Shown piece by piece: positions 1 to 11,800 of a DNA stretch of 64,000 bases. Origin of the DNA: Steromphala cineraria (lineage: Eukaryota; Mollusca; Gastropoda; Trochida; Trochidae). The translations under genes were made by a program, and so were the position numbers. Numbering within the stretch: position 1 is the first letter of the stretch; the number at the start of each line of letters is the position of its first letter. The stretch lies in NCBI GenBank assembly GCA_916613615.1, contig OU744720.1, positions 9,341,749 to 9,405,748 of the forward strand, read 5' to 3'. The notes below the pieces were generated by a model that searched no databases, was not told where the DNA came from, and saw nothing but the letters and a program-made list of their open reading frames with translations.

Positions 1-557
1 TATGTGCTTTGTACCCAATACCTACCACCTAGTACCTTGACTTCACAAAACAGAAGATCAGATTTGAGATGAAAAGTGTAAAGGCTAAACTGACGTGTGC
101 AAATTATAATGGGTTTTTTTCCGATTTCCTAAAATAATACACTTTTAGTAAATGACGTTGATATACAGTCGAATTTATATCGCCTAATGTTACTGTCAAA
201 CGTAGCAAATCCAACAAAATTGCATTCCCCTATGAACGATTTTTCATATTATTGTTGAGAATACATTTTGCAAGCAATCGGGTTTTATTGTTAAACATTT
301 GAAACACTAATGTCCGTCACATGATGAAGTACATTTGTGTTCGAGACTTATACACGTAGCTAATTTAAGAATTACTATTACTATGTCCAAATAGTTGCGA
401 TTTCGTAAAATCAACATCAGATTAAGCAATGATTTCTCTGTACATAACACGAAAGATTGTGTAATATCATTGTACTCCGAAACCCGTTAATTGCGCAGCG
501 TGTCAGCACTGTACTCCTGTGAGGAGAAACTTGGTCTATTGTATAGTGTAGACTTAC
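1..557 (-). other. Intron 2 of the ARRDC-like gene (partial)
   Basis: Begins with the GTAAGT donor at 557 and runs off the left edge. The sequence is AT-rich, with stop codons in the frame that continues exon 2. No repeat or further exon is recognised here. Confidence 0.75.
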
Positions 558-692
558 CTTTGCCAAACACAGTCACTTCGTTATTGAAGTATGTCTCCGA
601 GGACGAGTACACCACGGTGTAAGTTGACTTCCCAGTAGAGCGGGTCTCAGACCAACGCACATTGGCCCCTCCGTAGAACAATACTCGAATAC
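558..692 (-). CDS. Arrestin domain-containing protein (ARRDC-like), coding exon 2
   Basis: Second coding exon of the same alpha-arrestin. An acceptor (TTATTACAG) precedes it, and the split Gly codon left by exon 1 is completed exactly. It then reads IRVLFYGGANVRWSE, the strand that follows KLRG in arrestin N domains. Further on is the conserved ETYFN segment, and it ends VTVFGK before a GTAAGT donor. It is 135 bp long, and both of its introns are phase 1. The in-frame join of two separate exons 2.7 kb apart, each with consensus splice sites and family-typical residues, makes this the best supported gene in the window. The rest of the N domain, the C domain and any PPxY tail lie beyond the left edge, so the model is partial. 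Confidence 0.9.
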
Positions 693-964
693 CTGTAATA
701 ACATAGTATAATTACGTTGAACAATAAGTAGGGGGAATGGTAACGTCATCCTATGTAAATGGATTGATTTTGATACAATATAGATACTTTTAATTATTTT
801 TAATTTATCACATGTTATTGTCTTCTTTTATTTTGTGCAAACAGTTTGTTTAATTGATCTTTATTTATCTATGCATCATATTATGTCTTTTTAATTTCAT
901 TGTCTCTTAAAGCTTTTTTGGCGGCTTATACATTTTTCATCGTACCTATTTGCGTGGAACCTAT

Positions 965-3106
965 ATATCACTCATTCTCAATGAAAGTACACAATTTGGA
1001 AAAAATGATGTCGTCTTGATAAATAATTTAAAATGTCATGAATACAACGTAACTATGTCGTAGTATTATATCAATACCATCGAAAATTGATTTTTCACTA
1101 GAAAATCAAGAAAAACAATATATTTTGCTTCTTTTATTTGTACAGAAGACTTAGTTGCTATGGAACATGCCAAATTGTTAATGTCGCCCACAAGAGATAT
1201 TACGTTGACAAAGCAGCTGAAATGCAGGTATAAGTCTTGGAAGCTATAAAAATGCTCAAGATATAGAAAACCCTATTCTCTTGAATGTTTTAAGTGATCA
1301 TATAAGAAAAGCTTACTAAACATTGCCAAAAATGCAATTTGGATAATGTCGCTGTTTTTATGTAATTTACGTTATGGTTCTTTAAATCAGCTTCGAAACA
1401 ATGTTATGCGCAGTGAACTTAAGTAAATATAATTTTCCCGTGAGTTGTATAGTGATTAAATAGAAAATCCAAGCAAGTGTCACTGTTAACATAGTTGCTG
1501 GTGTTTCTGACATTAATATAAGCTTAATAGCAGGCGTATGGTTAAGGCTGTAATCTACGTTATGGGTTTCTTGTAAATATTGAAAAAAGTAATGGCCTTA
1601 AAAATCATTTTTAAGATGTTAAAGGTTCCTAATTTTGCTTGTAAGTAAACAAAATCTCTCCAACGCAGTCATAATATTTTTTTGACTCGTAGAAAACCCG
1701 CTTTGTAATTTACGTTATGTAATTTACGTTATGTTTGCATGCGTTATCTGTACCAAATTACCAAATATGGAGGGGTATTGCAGAGATCGAAACGAGTGTT
1801 GGATCAGAAATGCAAGAAATAACATTATTATTTAAGTTAAGTCACTTTCTTTTTAACAAAATGTTTTATGAAATTCACGTGTGATTTAGGTTTTAATCTA
1901 CGCCTTAGGCCTTTTAAATATGTAAAATATGCCTAGAAATGTCCGAAAATTAGTAGTTACACGAGATAGAATAATAATGGTCAAAGTTCTGTCTGTTTCT
2001 CAAGTTTGATTGTAAATAATTATTTGTAAATAGACAAACACAAACTCGCATGAACTAAATACCACTCTATTGAACGATCGTGTATTTTACGTTATGAGCC
2101 CGCGACAATCGACCTCTTCTATCACGGGCCCGATCAAAAACACTAGTTCATCAAAGTCATACAAAAAAAGTTCTAATCTATTGAACTAATATGTGTAAAG
2201 ATGGTATTGTTACACGTAATGATAAGAACCTAAAGGCTTATTTCAGGTCTTGTAGCGGTTTGAAGACATGTGTACTTCGCCATTATTATCTTCAGGCTAC
2301 CGGTAAAAAGATTTGTCATATTCGCTTATAGATAATTATTACAAAAGTTAGAACAAAACTTATCAAAAGTTAGAACAGTTGAAGTTTAAGTTTTACTGAA
2401 AAATAATGTTTAGTTCTTGCGGTAGAGGTTATGTATTTGTTTTGAAAGGGTCATAAACTCTTCAGCTTGCAAATGTGTAGATAGAAACTGAACATATCGT
2501 TTAAAAGTTACTTTGTATTGATAAATGTAATTTACGTTATGTTTAGATGTATTTTAGCTAATGGGAATTGAGTGTTACACAATGTCATACATATTGGTAC
2601 TTTTTGGTCGTTTTCAGGAATAAACTATCGATTTGTTTAACATAATAAATAAACCGTTGTTGTTGACACATTTTCGAGGTTTTTGTTTGGTTTTTAAAGT
2701 TTTCTTCATTAGAGAAGATGGGACATTGATAAATACATAGTCTATAATTTACATTTGTTAAAATGTTTGATCGCTTTACACTAAAATTTAACTTGTCAAC
2801 TTGAAAGCCTGTTTAAATATAATGGAAATTAATAACATTTGAACAGTTTGTTAGTTGGGGGTTTATTGATGTGGAAACATGGTCCGTTACAAATAGCTTT
2901 AAAACGTTAAATTCTGAGACATTGATATGTCATGTTTGGACAGCTATGACAATAAAACTAGTAGAAATTATTTGATGAAACTTCATAATCATATTCTATG
3001 ATTACAACACATTAAAACAACATCAATAAAAGAGTCTGATATTGACTTTCTATTTTTGCGAAAAACACATATTGAATTGTGCACTTTCATTGAGAATGAG
3101 TGATAT
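965..3106. mobile_element. Putative TIR-bounded element in ARRDC intron 1
   Basis: Positions 965-996 and 3075-3106 are inverted copies of each other, with 31 of 32 bases matching. Each begins ATATCACTCATTCTCAATGA and ends CACAATT. The interior is AT-rich and non-coding, and repeats the 16-mer TGTAATTTACGTTATG, as subterminal repeats do in some DNA transposons. I see no transposase. A target site duplication is not clear, so a chance or relic inverted repeat remains possible, though unlikely at this length. Confidence 0.5.
1361..2541 (+). repeat. Dispersed 16-mer TGTAATTTACGTTATG inside intron 1
   Basis: Exact copies start at 1361, 1704, 1717 (overlapping the previous copy) and 2526. Close variants sit near 2081 (TGTATTTTACGTTATG) and 1550 (GTAATCTACGTTATG). 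All copies share one orientation and all lie inside the inverted-repeat-bounded segment. The function is unknown; a transposon subterminal motif is the simplest reading. Confidence 0.7.
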
Positions 3107-3136
3107 GTGTGCGAGATGAGATGTTAATAAACAAAT

Positions 3137-3152
3137 TCTCTCTCTCTCTCTC

Positions 3153-3228
<76 letters not shown>
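3137..3228. repeat. Compound microsatellite (TC)n-(AGT)n
   Basis: About eight CT/TC dinucleotides are followed by about 25 uninterrupted AGT units (3153-3228). It lies in intron 1, about 140 bp from the exon 1 donor. Such an uninterrupted array is probably length-polymorphic. Confidence 0.97.
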
Positions 3229-3371
3229 TAATTTTAACTAATTATTTGTTACTGGGAACTTTTCACAACAATATAATGAACACAATAAATTGCTAATGCG
3301 GCAATCAGTGCAAACGGGATATATTACACTCTTGATGAAATATATGTACAAACATTTATCACGTCTCTTAC

Positions 3372-3489
3372 CTCGCAGTTTCAATTCTTCAGTAAGTTCC
3401 ACGGTGACAGCGCCATCTATCGGCTGCCCAGCCATATAAACTCCCTGAGGATTGTTAAGCGTTATCTCGAATAAACTAAGTTTACCCAT
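3372..3489 (-). CDS. Arrestin domain-containing protein (alpha-arrestin, ARRDC-like), coding exon 1
   Basis: First coding exon of an alpha-arrestin. Reading from the ATG at 3489, the peptide opens MGKLSLFEITLNNPQGVYMA and ends in KLRG. This matches the first strands of the arrestin N domain, where family members share an FEI-L-N--VY-G-P pattern followed by V-VEL. The start is supported by position (arrestin domains begin almost at the initiator Met) and by context, with A at -3 and G at +4. The exon ends at a consensus donor (CGAG followed by GTAAGAG) in phase 1 after 39 codons plus one base. Alpha-arrestins are cytosolic adaptors that link membrane cargo to ubiquitin ligases and endocytosis; that role is family knowledge. 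The ligase-binding PPxY motifs would be C-terminal, outside this window. No other gene is nearby. The exact ARRDC subtype cannot be decided from this fragment. Confidence 0.9.
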
Positions 3490-5917
3490 TTTGAATTTTT
3501 AGCAAGCAGTTTCAAAATATAACTGAACGCTTGTTAGGTAGATACGTACAGCCCATAGAGGAGCAGTTACAGAATATTGTACTCATTGCATATTGAGACA
3601 TACCCTCTATTTCGCAAGTCGAACGGCACGCACTTACAGCCGTCGCTTGCGTCCATAACAACAGACAAACAGTATTGTTCCTCAATGCATGGTGTGGCCT
3701 TTTCACGTTGCTGTTGTATTCGGCCAAGCGTGAAAGAGCAGACTAAGACTATTTGTCCTTCAACTACTAAGATACTTTATTGATCTCTAAACTGATTTCT
3801 GTGCTCTTATGCAAGATTTCCGGTTACACCCTTACATTATCAATTGATTTGCCAATCTGTTTTCTCAGATATGGACGCTAGCGAAATCCGAATCGTCTGT
3901 CCGCTACACTACCTGTAATTAGGTCAAATAAGAACAGGTGTACTTGATTTGTTGTGTTACCTTGCTGCCTGAGCTTTACGTTAAAATAAACATGTAACGT
4001 AAAACATGTTAACGGTTGTACAAATTAAGTGCATAAAAGAGATTTCGTCTGGTCTCTCGTGCAAACTGTCGTATTTTGGCATCGTGAAATAGTCAGACGA
4101 TATTTAATGTTCTTTAATTTACATTTGTAGATATTTGTTACATCTGTTAAAGTTGTTACATCCTCAATGAGTCCTCTTAAACTGTACCTTACATTATCTA
4201 TCAGTTTTGAAAGATCAACGATCTTGACAATAGTCACTAGGACATCAGGACCTATGTTGTATTAAGTCGAAACTAACGTAACATTGAAAAACAAAATATT
4301 GAGATATTATTATTTTCAGGTTTGTACTGAATGATTGTAACAATGATAATAATGTTCATTCACATCACATGCACATGTAGTTGAATGTAACTAAGATTGT
4401 AATTCTCACGTTTGCTTGAAATCGTCAATAATTGATTATGTATGACGGGAAGGATTAACCTGATACGTTGCCGGTTAATTAGACTTATACAGACTTCAAG
4501 ATGCAACACAAGACACTAGAGGATCTTCCTACGACAGCCTGATGTTATCATAATCTAAAGATTCAAATAACAGGGAAACGATAATGTTGACAAGTACAAA
4601 CAGTACGTTAATATGCATTGATTTAAAAGTAAAACAACAATTCTATCATGACATTGCAAAATCCTTGTATGAAACTGGTTTATTTTATCGACGAATCTAA
4701 GTTCGAACACGATGAGATAGTCGATTTTCCGCGTTTTCATACATCGACTGCAAGTTTCGATACAAAGAAGAGTCGGGACACCACTGTGCTGTGTTTCAGT
4801 TACTCCATCGTTCAACATTGGTCATATAAGCTTTTCTTGTTATTTGTACTTCTGTATTATCAATATCATTTTAAGAAGCAATCCTTACGCGTTCGATTCA
4901 ACAGGTTCGAATCACAACACAAAATCAAAACATAGTTGGGAATTTCGACGTATTTGGCTGGCAAAACATATTACTTAGTAGGAGGTTTATGGGCATTGCG
5001 TTTTGTTCAACAATGTCGATGAAATCAAGTCGAGTGAAGGACTAAAATAAGCCGCGTTGAACTAATAGTGTACACAGAGCAGCACTATAGCTGGGATCAA
5101 TTCAATCAAGTCGTCGTGTGCAGTAGCAGGCCTGATTGATTGATGAGTTTCGCGTAATGATTCTTTGATTGATTTCACCACAATCATTCTACTCCATTCC
5201 TTGGTGTAAAAGCTACAATGTTGTGTGTATAAACTTATGAACAAACTAACTGTTCCAATCGATAATAGCAACAAATCAAATACTCATTTCATTACAAATA
5301 TTTTGTAAATGATATCAAAATAAGAAATATATGTTGGCTTTGTATAAAATATAAAATAATGATAAGTGATGAAGGAAGAAGAAACAACATCTAAAGATAG
5401 ACATTGTTCAGTGTTTTACTTTGAGAACTTAACTATCGCAGTGATGGAGAGAATTGACAGTAATGTGATACTAGGCCCTGGTTGGTCGAGGATGCTTGTT
5501 GGTTTGTTTTGACAGAGAGAAGATGAACCAAATACCCAACAGGTAAATTATTTCAAACAGGTGTTGGCAGATGAGCCTATTCGTTGCTGACAAACAATCC
5601 TTATCTTGTAGCTTCAAGTAAATTGAGTTAAACACGTGTGACGTTAAGTCCTTGGTCCATGGTATTTGTCATATGGTGTTTCCATCCTCGCCAACAGAAT
5701 TATTGAGATGGTATGATTTCTTTCCCGTGTTGTCAATGGTACTTTAACTCCTGAAATGTTGATTTGTATTATGATAGTTATAAGCTAATACATGTACAGA
5801 CCTAATGTATCCATTGGGAACTTATGTTTTTTTAAACATAATGTGTATGGAATTAATATTCAGTTACGTTAAGCATCTGAAGATTTACTCACCCTAGATA
5901 ATCGTACGAGAGCCAAT
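3490..5917. other. Upstream flank of the ARRDC-like gene, no gene recognised
   Basis: This holds the presumed 5' UTR and promoter of the ARRDC-like gene, but I could not fix a TATA box, initiator or upstream exon from sequence alone. The short ORFs in this stretch lack recognisable domains. No repeat family from elsewhere in the window was identified here. Confidence 0.5.
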
Positions 5918-5991
5918 ATATCCTTTTAGAAATGTAAACGATTGATTTCAATCAATATCCTTTTAGAAATGTAAACGATTGATTTCAATCA
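5918..5991. repeat. Perfect tandem duplication, 37 bp x 2
   Basis: The unit beginning ATATCCTTTTAGAAATG and ending TTTCAATCA occurs at 5918-5954 and again, identical, at 5955-5991. It is a local, probably recent duplication in non-coding DNA. Confidence 0.95.
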
Positions 5992-8358
5992 AACTCATCA
6001 CTAAAAACTATTATTGATATAAAAGAAACACGTCCGTTTTTCTATTTATATTGAACGGTGTCCTTACTGATTAGATTATATGAATGACATTCATCCTGAA
6101 CAAACGCGTATCTAATGGTGTGATTTCATTTTGTGTTTAAATCTGTTAGCTTGAGTGATGAAATCAAATCGCTTTCCGTTCATTACGTTTTTGCATTTCA
6201 GACCTCATCCCTCTTGTTATTCGAAATAACTCCCCACTTGGACTCGTAAAAGGTCTTGCAAAATCCATTACAGCACTTTTGTGAGAGGTTTGGTGAAACC
6301 TGTTACGTGATATAATTACTGCAGGGTCTCCAGACACCATCGAGGACATTGCTCTGTCCACGTGGACCTGCCTGGGTTAATGGAAGAGGTCGCGCATCGC
6401 TACTTTCTGAAAGATGGCCATGCGATACTAATGGATTACATGCAACTGAGAACATAGAAAGGAAATCACAGAAATTTTGTAACAATCCACGTTTATCCAT
6501 CAAACGATGATCACAATACGTGTCCCTCTGCGGTAGACTGCTTTCAGTACATCTTGAATGACTGAATTAGCGTCTATAATGTCTGGGAAGCTAATAAAAT
6601 GAGTTTGATCAAGAGAAATTGGAATAACAGTATACATCCTGACGAATGGTCATCTTGTGAATGCACGCTGATGATGTGGCGTCGGTGGAGGGCTAGTTGT
6701 GTGCTAGAAGTAGAAATGCGTTTGACCTGTTGAAAGAAAACAATTGTTACGTTACAGAATGTTTTCATTGGTATGGAATATTACAAAATAATGTGAACAA
6801 AAATAAGTTTTCATCTATATAAATATCAAAGTCAGAATCTATCGAGACAACTCTTTGGAAGGATGATCATAATAGGGCGATAATTCGGAAGTAGAAATAT
6901 CATTAGATATGTAACAGTTATGTTATTGTGTTAAAACACTCAACTCAATGGATACATTAAGCAACAGTGCCCCTTATCTTTTAAAGTCAAAATGTCGAAA
7001 GCTTTTATCTGGATGTATTTACAATTTCCATCAGGAGGTGTTAATAGGAAAAAAAGAAAGTGAAATATATTTAACTGAAAATTTCGCTTTAGACCTGCCC
7101 TTATTAGAAAATTATGTATGTGGACAAACATGTTCTGCTTGGAAAGTAACTGCTATATCATCTGCTGAAATATCTGCATTCCAAAGTGCGTATGGAGTTA
7201 GACACTTAATAAAAATAACAAACAAAAGAAATCTTCGATTCATTTGCCTTCCACTTTAAAATCTCAATGGACTGTTCGACGTAATTACTACGAAAGTGTA
7301 CTTTTTCTTTACCTTCCTTGAATCTTTTCTCTGAATTATTCACAAGTCTCAATTCGTGCATCGAAACTTTTCCGCCCTGACATGTAACTTTTTAACTTTT
7401 GTAATTAATCTTATTTTTAAGTTTAGAAGAGGTTTTAAAAAAAATTAAAGTTTAGGTAATGGTGAACACGTTATATCAGTCTGTATTTGGTGCGAGTTAA
7501 TCCGATTCCAAGAGGTTTATTTCCATTTCATTTATCTTGTTAAGGTTGTGACAATGGAACCATGGACTTTAAATGTAAGATCAAAGAACGTTAACATTGC
7601 ATCTGGAATCGATTGAACTGGATAGATATGGACATCGATATGCCAGTATTGGACTGATTATTGATATAATCTTATGCATTTTTGTTTAATGTCTTTATGA
7701 TATCACTGTGCATTTATTACGTGTGAATATTACATGTCAGCGCTATAGAAAAGAGAGGTTTTAACATACCTGCATCCTTTCTTTTATTACCTGTATCCTT
7801 TCTTTCTATTAAAAACATTTCTATATCAAAAATCAAAATAGGACCAATATCATTAAATATAATAGATGAATTCATAAAGGTTGCGTGTTTAATGTCAGTT
7901 TTCCCTTTACGTTTCTAGTACTCACGCAGATGTCAAAGTAATTCATTTGAAATCTCATAAATTAGATACGCCCTTTTTTGTTGACATGTCAAATTTGAAG
8001 AGTCATCAAAGTTCTAAGTTGAATAGCAAATCAACCTTCCCATTCATACTCAATGTGTAGACCGCATTTAGCTATTTGTAGACGTATTTACAAAAGCGTG
8101 TTTTCCTTGAGATAGGACAGTACCAGTGACCTCCCTTTCTATTGATTAAGAAAATGCTCAGATCGAGAAAACTAGTACACGAATGTATTCCTCAGATTAT
8201 CTGATCAATTTCGATTACAGTAAGGAACAGAACAAACATTGAAACCAAGGAACTTAATTACAAGGAGCTGCGAATCATCTGTCCCCTGCTCTATCATATG
8301 ATTGATTTACCAAAGAAATCAAATAAGTGGAGTGTTCTTATTACATGAAACTCTAGAT
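5992..8358. other. Non-coding stretch, nothing recognised
   Basis: AT-rich DNA with only short ORFs (for example one of 103 codons at 6948-7259 on the plus strand) that show no domain I recognise. I see no known repeat or RNA gene. Confidence 0.5.
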
Positions 8359-8838
8359 TCAGCTGAATGATGTTGACAAAAACATACACAAAATGGCATA
8401 GTCAAAATCATTTTCCGTATTGATACACTTATAATAATTATCAGACCCAACATTCTTCATTACGCTAACAACAGACTGATCTGAACTTATTAGCCCAGAC
8501 TTTTTGTTCAGATTGAAGAAAATGCGTCTTGTCTGAATATTTTGTACGATATCGCTGTCTGTACCCGATAGCACCGATATATCAGTAGTGATGGATTTCC
8601 TGATTGGAACTGGAAGCCTGCCTGGCTTAAAGTGGACTGGGTGCTTCCACCAATATGAAATAATGTCCACGTATGTATGTATATTATGCTGAGTAATCAT
8701 ACAGGGACTTAGATTCCTTCGTCTGATTGGAAAGGTCATTCCAGATAACTCGCTCGCGGCGAATTTGTAATTCATTGGCCAAAACTGTTTCAATTTTTTG
8801 TGATCAACGCAGATTATGTGCTTTATCAGTTGAGCCAT
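8359..8838 (-). other. Unrecognised 159-codon ORF of uncertain coding status
   Basis: This is the longest open frame outside recognised elements. It begins MAQLIKHIICVDHK and includes a basic stretch IRRR near residue 38 and a YWWKHPVHF patch near residue 62. There is no signal peptide, clear membrane helix or domain that I recognise. In DNA with this AT content a frame of this length is uncommon but can occur by chance across 64 kb and six frames. It could be an exon, an old element remnant or random. Confidence 0.2.
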
Positions 8839-11800
8839 TTAGGATTTATTACTCGCGTAAAAGAAGACTCTCCGTCTGAGATTGTCTCATCAATTGTAAT
8901 AGTAGTAATACAAGGGGACGGGAAGAAAGGTATAAATGGACTGTTGTTTATTGACCTCAGACTTTCTCACTGCTGTACGTTACAAAACGCACCTTAATTA
9001 CATGTTCTTGTTCTTGTCAAACAGAAATATATATTATGAGTATAAGCATTTAGAAGCTACACGACAATTATATCCGTTTTCATCTACCATTTCGTGTTTT
9101 CAATGCATATCAAAACGTTTGAAACAAATATAATGTCAATTTAGTCCACATAATTTGGACAAAAACACCCATTGCACGTTAATTCACCAATCTCTTATAT
9201 TTGAAGTGAAGTGTAATTTATTTAAATGATGAGGGAAAGCTTCTTTCAAAGTACACATTAATGATTCATGTTGTGTTGAAGATATGGGAAGATAAGGGAG
9301 ACAACTCTTCTCTCCTTATGTTCATTATGCGCTTACACATAGCCTAGGTACTGGCCATTGTGCCACTACCAGTGCCATATATAGTAAATGCTGATTAATT
9401 CTTTCATGTCAAAATACAATAAAGTGTTTATTATTATATCAATTGATAAGCCCTGTTTTCGACAACCTTGTATTACTACAAATGACAACAATCACGCAAT
9501 TGATCGTCCTCATGCGATTCCCATTGAAATAACTATACCAAAAGGATTGACCCGATGTTTAAAGGACATATCAAAGAAAAGCTCTACACATTACATACAA
9601 TTGAAATTAATGTGAAGTGAAAATATTGATAAAGCTGTTTTGCAGATAGCCATATTTTTCAAATAAATGAAGATGTTTTAGCTTGTCTACTGTACTGATA
9701 CTTGTTACAGCGCCAATCTCTAATGTGACTGAAATAACTTACTATGTATGTACATCATCACAGCATTGGCGGACCCAGAGGGGCATGAAGGCCAAGAGAG
9801 TTGCAATTGTAGTCAGGGTTTTGAGTTAAGGTTCTCATAACATTAAACATTTTACATAAACATTTTCTTGTGGTCATATATTCATTGACCCAAAGTGATC
9901 ATCTAATAATAATGATATTAATAGTAATGGCTGTAGTTGTGACCACTCTAGGCGCATCCCCTCCCCCCTCCCAAACGAAAATCCGGTATCCTAGTTAGAG
10001 TGTAAGAGTGGGACAAAGGACACTTTTCAATTATTCGTCAATCACGAAGTCATAAGACCTTTCTCACTTCGTTGTTGTTTGGAGTTTAGCGTCTTCTGTC
10101 ACCATGAGGCGATGTCACCGACGTGGGGTCTATGCCTTAGCTAATTCCTAAAAAGTGGGGGCATGGAATTTAGAATAGGTCATAGACACCTCACTCCCCC
10201 CTGAACTTCACTGCAGCATGGCAAATCTTGACGAATTCGTGCAAAAATCGCTGAAAGTGTCAATTAAACTACGCTTCTTACATCGATACGTCATAATTGA
10301 CTCTAATTCAATACTTATTGACGATAATAAAATCAAGTCAAATGGTCATTAGTCGATGTTATTACACAATATTTAGTAATATTGAATGTAAGTTTAACGA
10401 CTATATTTCCAAGGGGCGAGTGGTAAGAATGAACTTAGCTATGCACAGGACCACCTGCCACCACATGATCCGGATATAATACTCATCAAAGAAAAAAAGA
10501 TTGTGGGATTTTTTTTCTCGATTCGTAGAAGTCCTCCCTAATCTCCATGTCAAGACCGCTTATTTTTTTGGACATCGATTAGGGTCCCATGTGTAAACAA
10601 GTTCGCACATCTTTATCAAGGGTAATCACATCTATTCAACTGCAAATCTGTTCAAAGAGTTTTTTCCTTAGCTCTATATAGATTTCTGCTTGCAAGGGTT
10701 CGCTTTGATAAAGATTGATGTTGGCTCCCTCTATTCAATATAATTACTCTACTTCCTTTACTCGATCTACCAGAGAGTCAATCTCGTGACAGTTGCCAGA
10801 TGAACGGTCCAATTGAAACTTTCAGACAATTTGTCACCATCTGCACTTAAACCTTCATAAAACATGGAACTTGTGTGCCTAAGGGAGACATGGTCACCTG
10901 TTTCGGACAACGTTTTGTACGCTCGCACTCCTAATCACTGCATACAATTTATTTTGCAGAGAAAATACATAAAAAAACTCATAGACTGGTGTGTGTTCAC
11001 AAAGGTTTCTCATGGCTGTGTTTTGTCAGAGATGAGAGCGAGGAGTTTTGTATAAGAATGTAATCACAGGGAAGTATTTTCGACTGTTTGCCAATCATGT
11101 GCCTGGATATTGTATCACTTGTGAATAAAATGTTGGACAGGGCACGCAATTTGCAAAATAAGAATCAAATCGTTTCTGTTCATTTGACGAATCGCCACAG
11201 AATAGACAGCTTGTGATCATTGTTAGTTCACCTAAGATTTCACACCCCCCGAAGCAGTATCAGTTCTGCGCAGAAACAGACAGCTTTACATAAAAAAAAA
11301 TTCAAAATTTTAGGTTTCCAGAATGTTAGGTATTCTTCGATATCGACATTCATATTCCCCTCCCCGACAGTCTATGTAACAGAAAGTTCACCGAATGCTG
11401 TTTGTATACGTGCTCGAAGGAAAATGAATCGGTCGTTGATATCTACATGTATTTATAACCGAAATAATATTTGTAAATTGTTTTTGATACACCAAATTGG
11501 GACCAATTTTCATTGAAGCTTTCGTGTCATGTCCAAATTCCCCTTTTCCGACATGAAACTCCGCATCACTCCGGGTATATAACCAGGCTAATGTAATACT
11601 CATAATGTAAATGTAAGTCATACAACGTTTCCAAAGGAGACTGCTTGCTTTTCTAACTAGAATCAAACGCAGATTGTTATAAAGACCCCTGGATAGACGT
11701 TGTGGTATAAGCTTTCACTTGAGCTTGTATGGTCTTCATTAGCCTGTATCTGACGCTCCTCAAGCCTCTTATCCTGCGTCAATAATCAATCATCTCACCA

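Larger units (their letters stand above)
693..3371 (-). other. Intron 1 of the ARRDC-like gene
   Basis: A 2,679-bp intron defined by GT at 3371-3370 and AG at 694-693 on the minus strand. It carries a 2.1 kb segment bounded by inverted repeats (965-3106), several copies of a 16-mer inside that segment, and a TC/AGT microsatellite between the segment and exon 1. No exon is seen inside it. Confidence 0.85.

Noticed and set aside
3512..3783. ORFs upstream of the ARRDC start
   Set aside because: No in-frame connection to the arrestin exon and no domain; likely UTR or promoter sequence.
4903..4912. GGTTCGAATC, an exact tRNA/SINE box B sequence
   Set aside because: No box A at a suitable distance upstream and no cloverleaf can be drawn, so a chance match is more likely than a tRNA or SINE.
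6164..6503. Overlapping minus-strand ORFs in a GC-richer patch
   Set aside because: Considered as a retroelement or exon remnant, but no motif could be matched and no splice sites were convincing.
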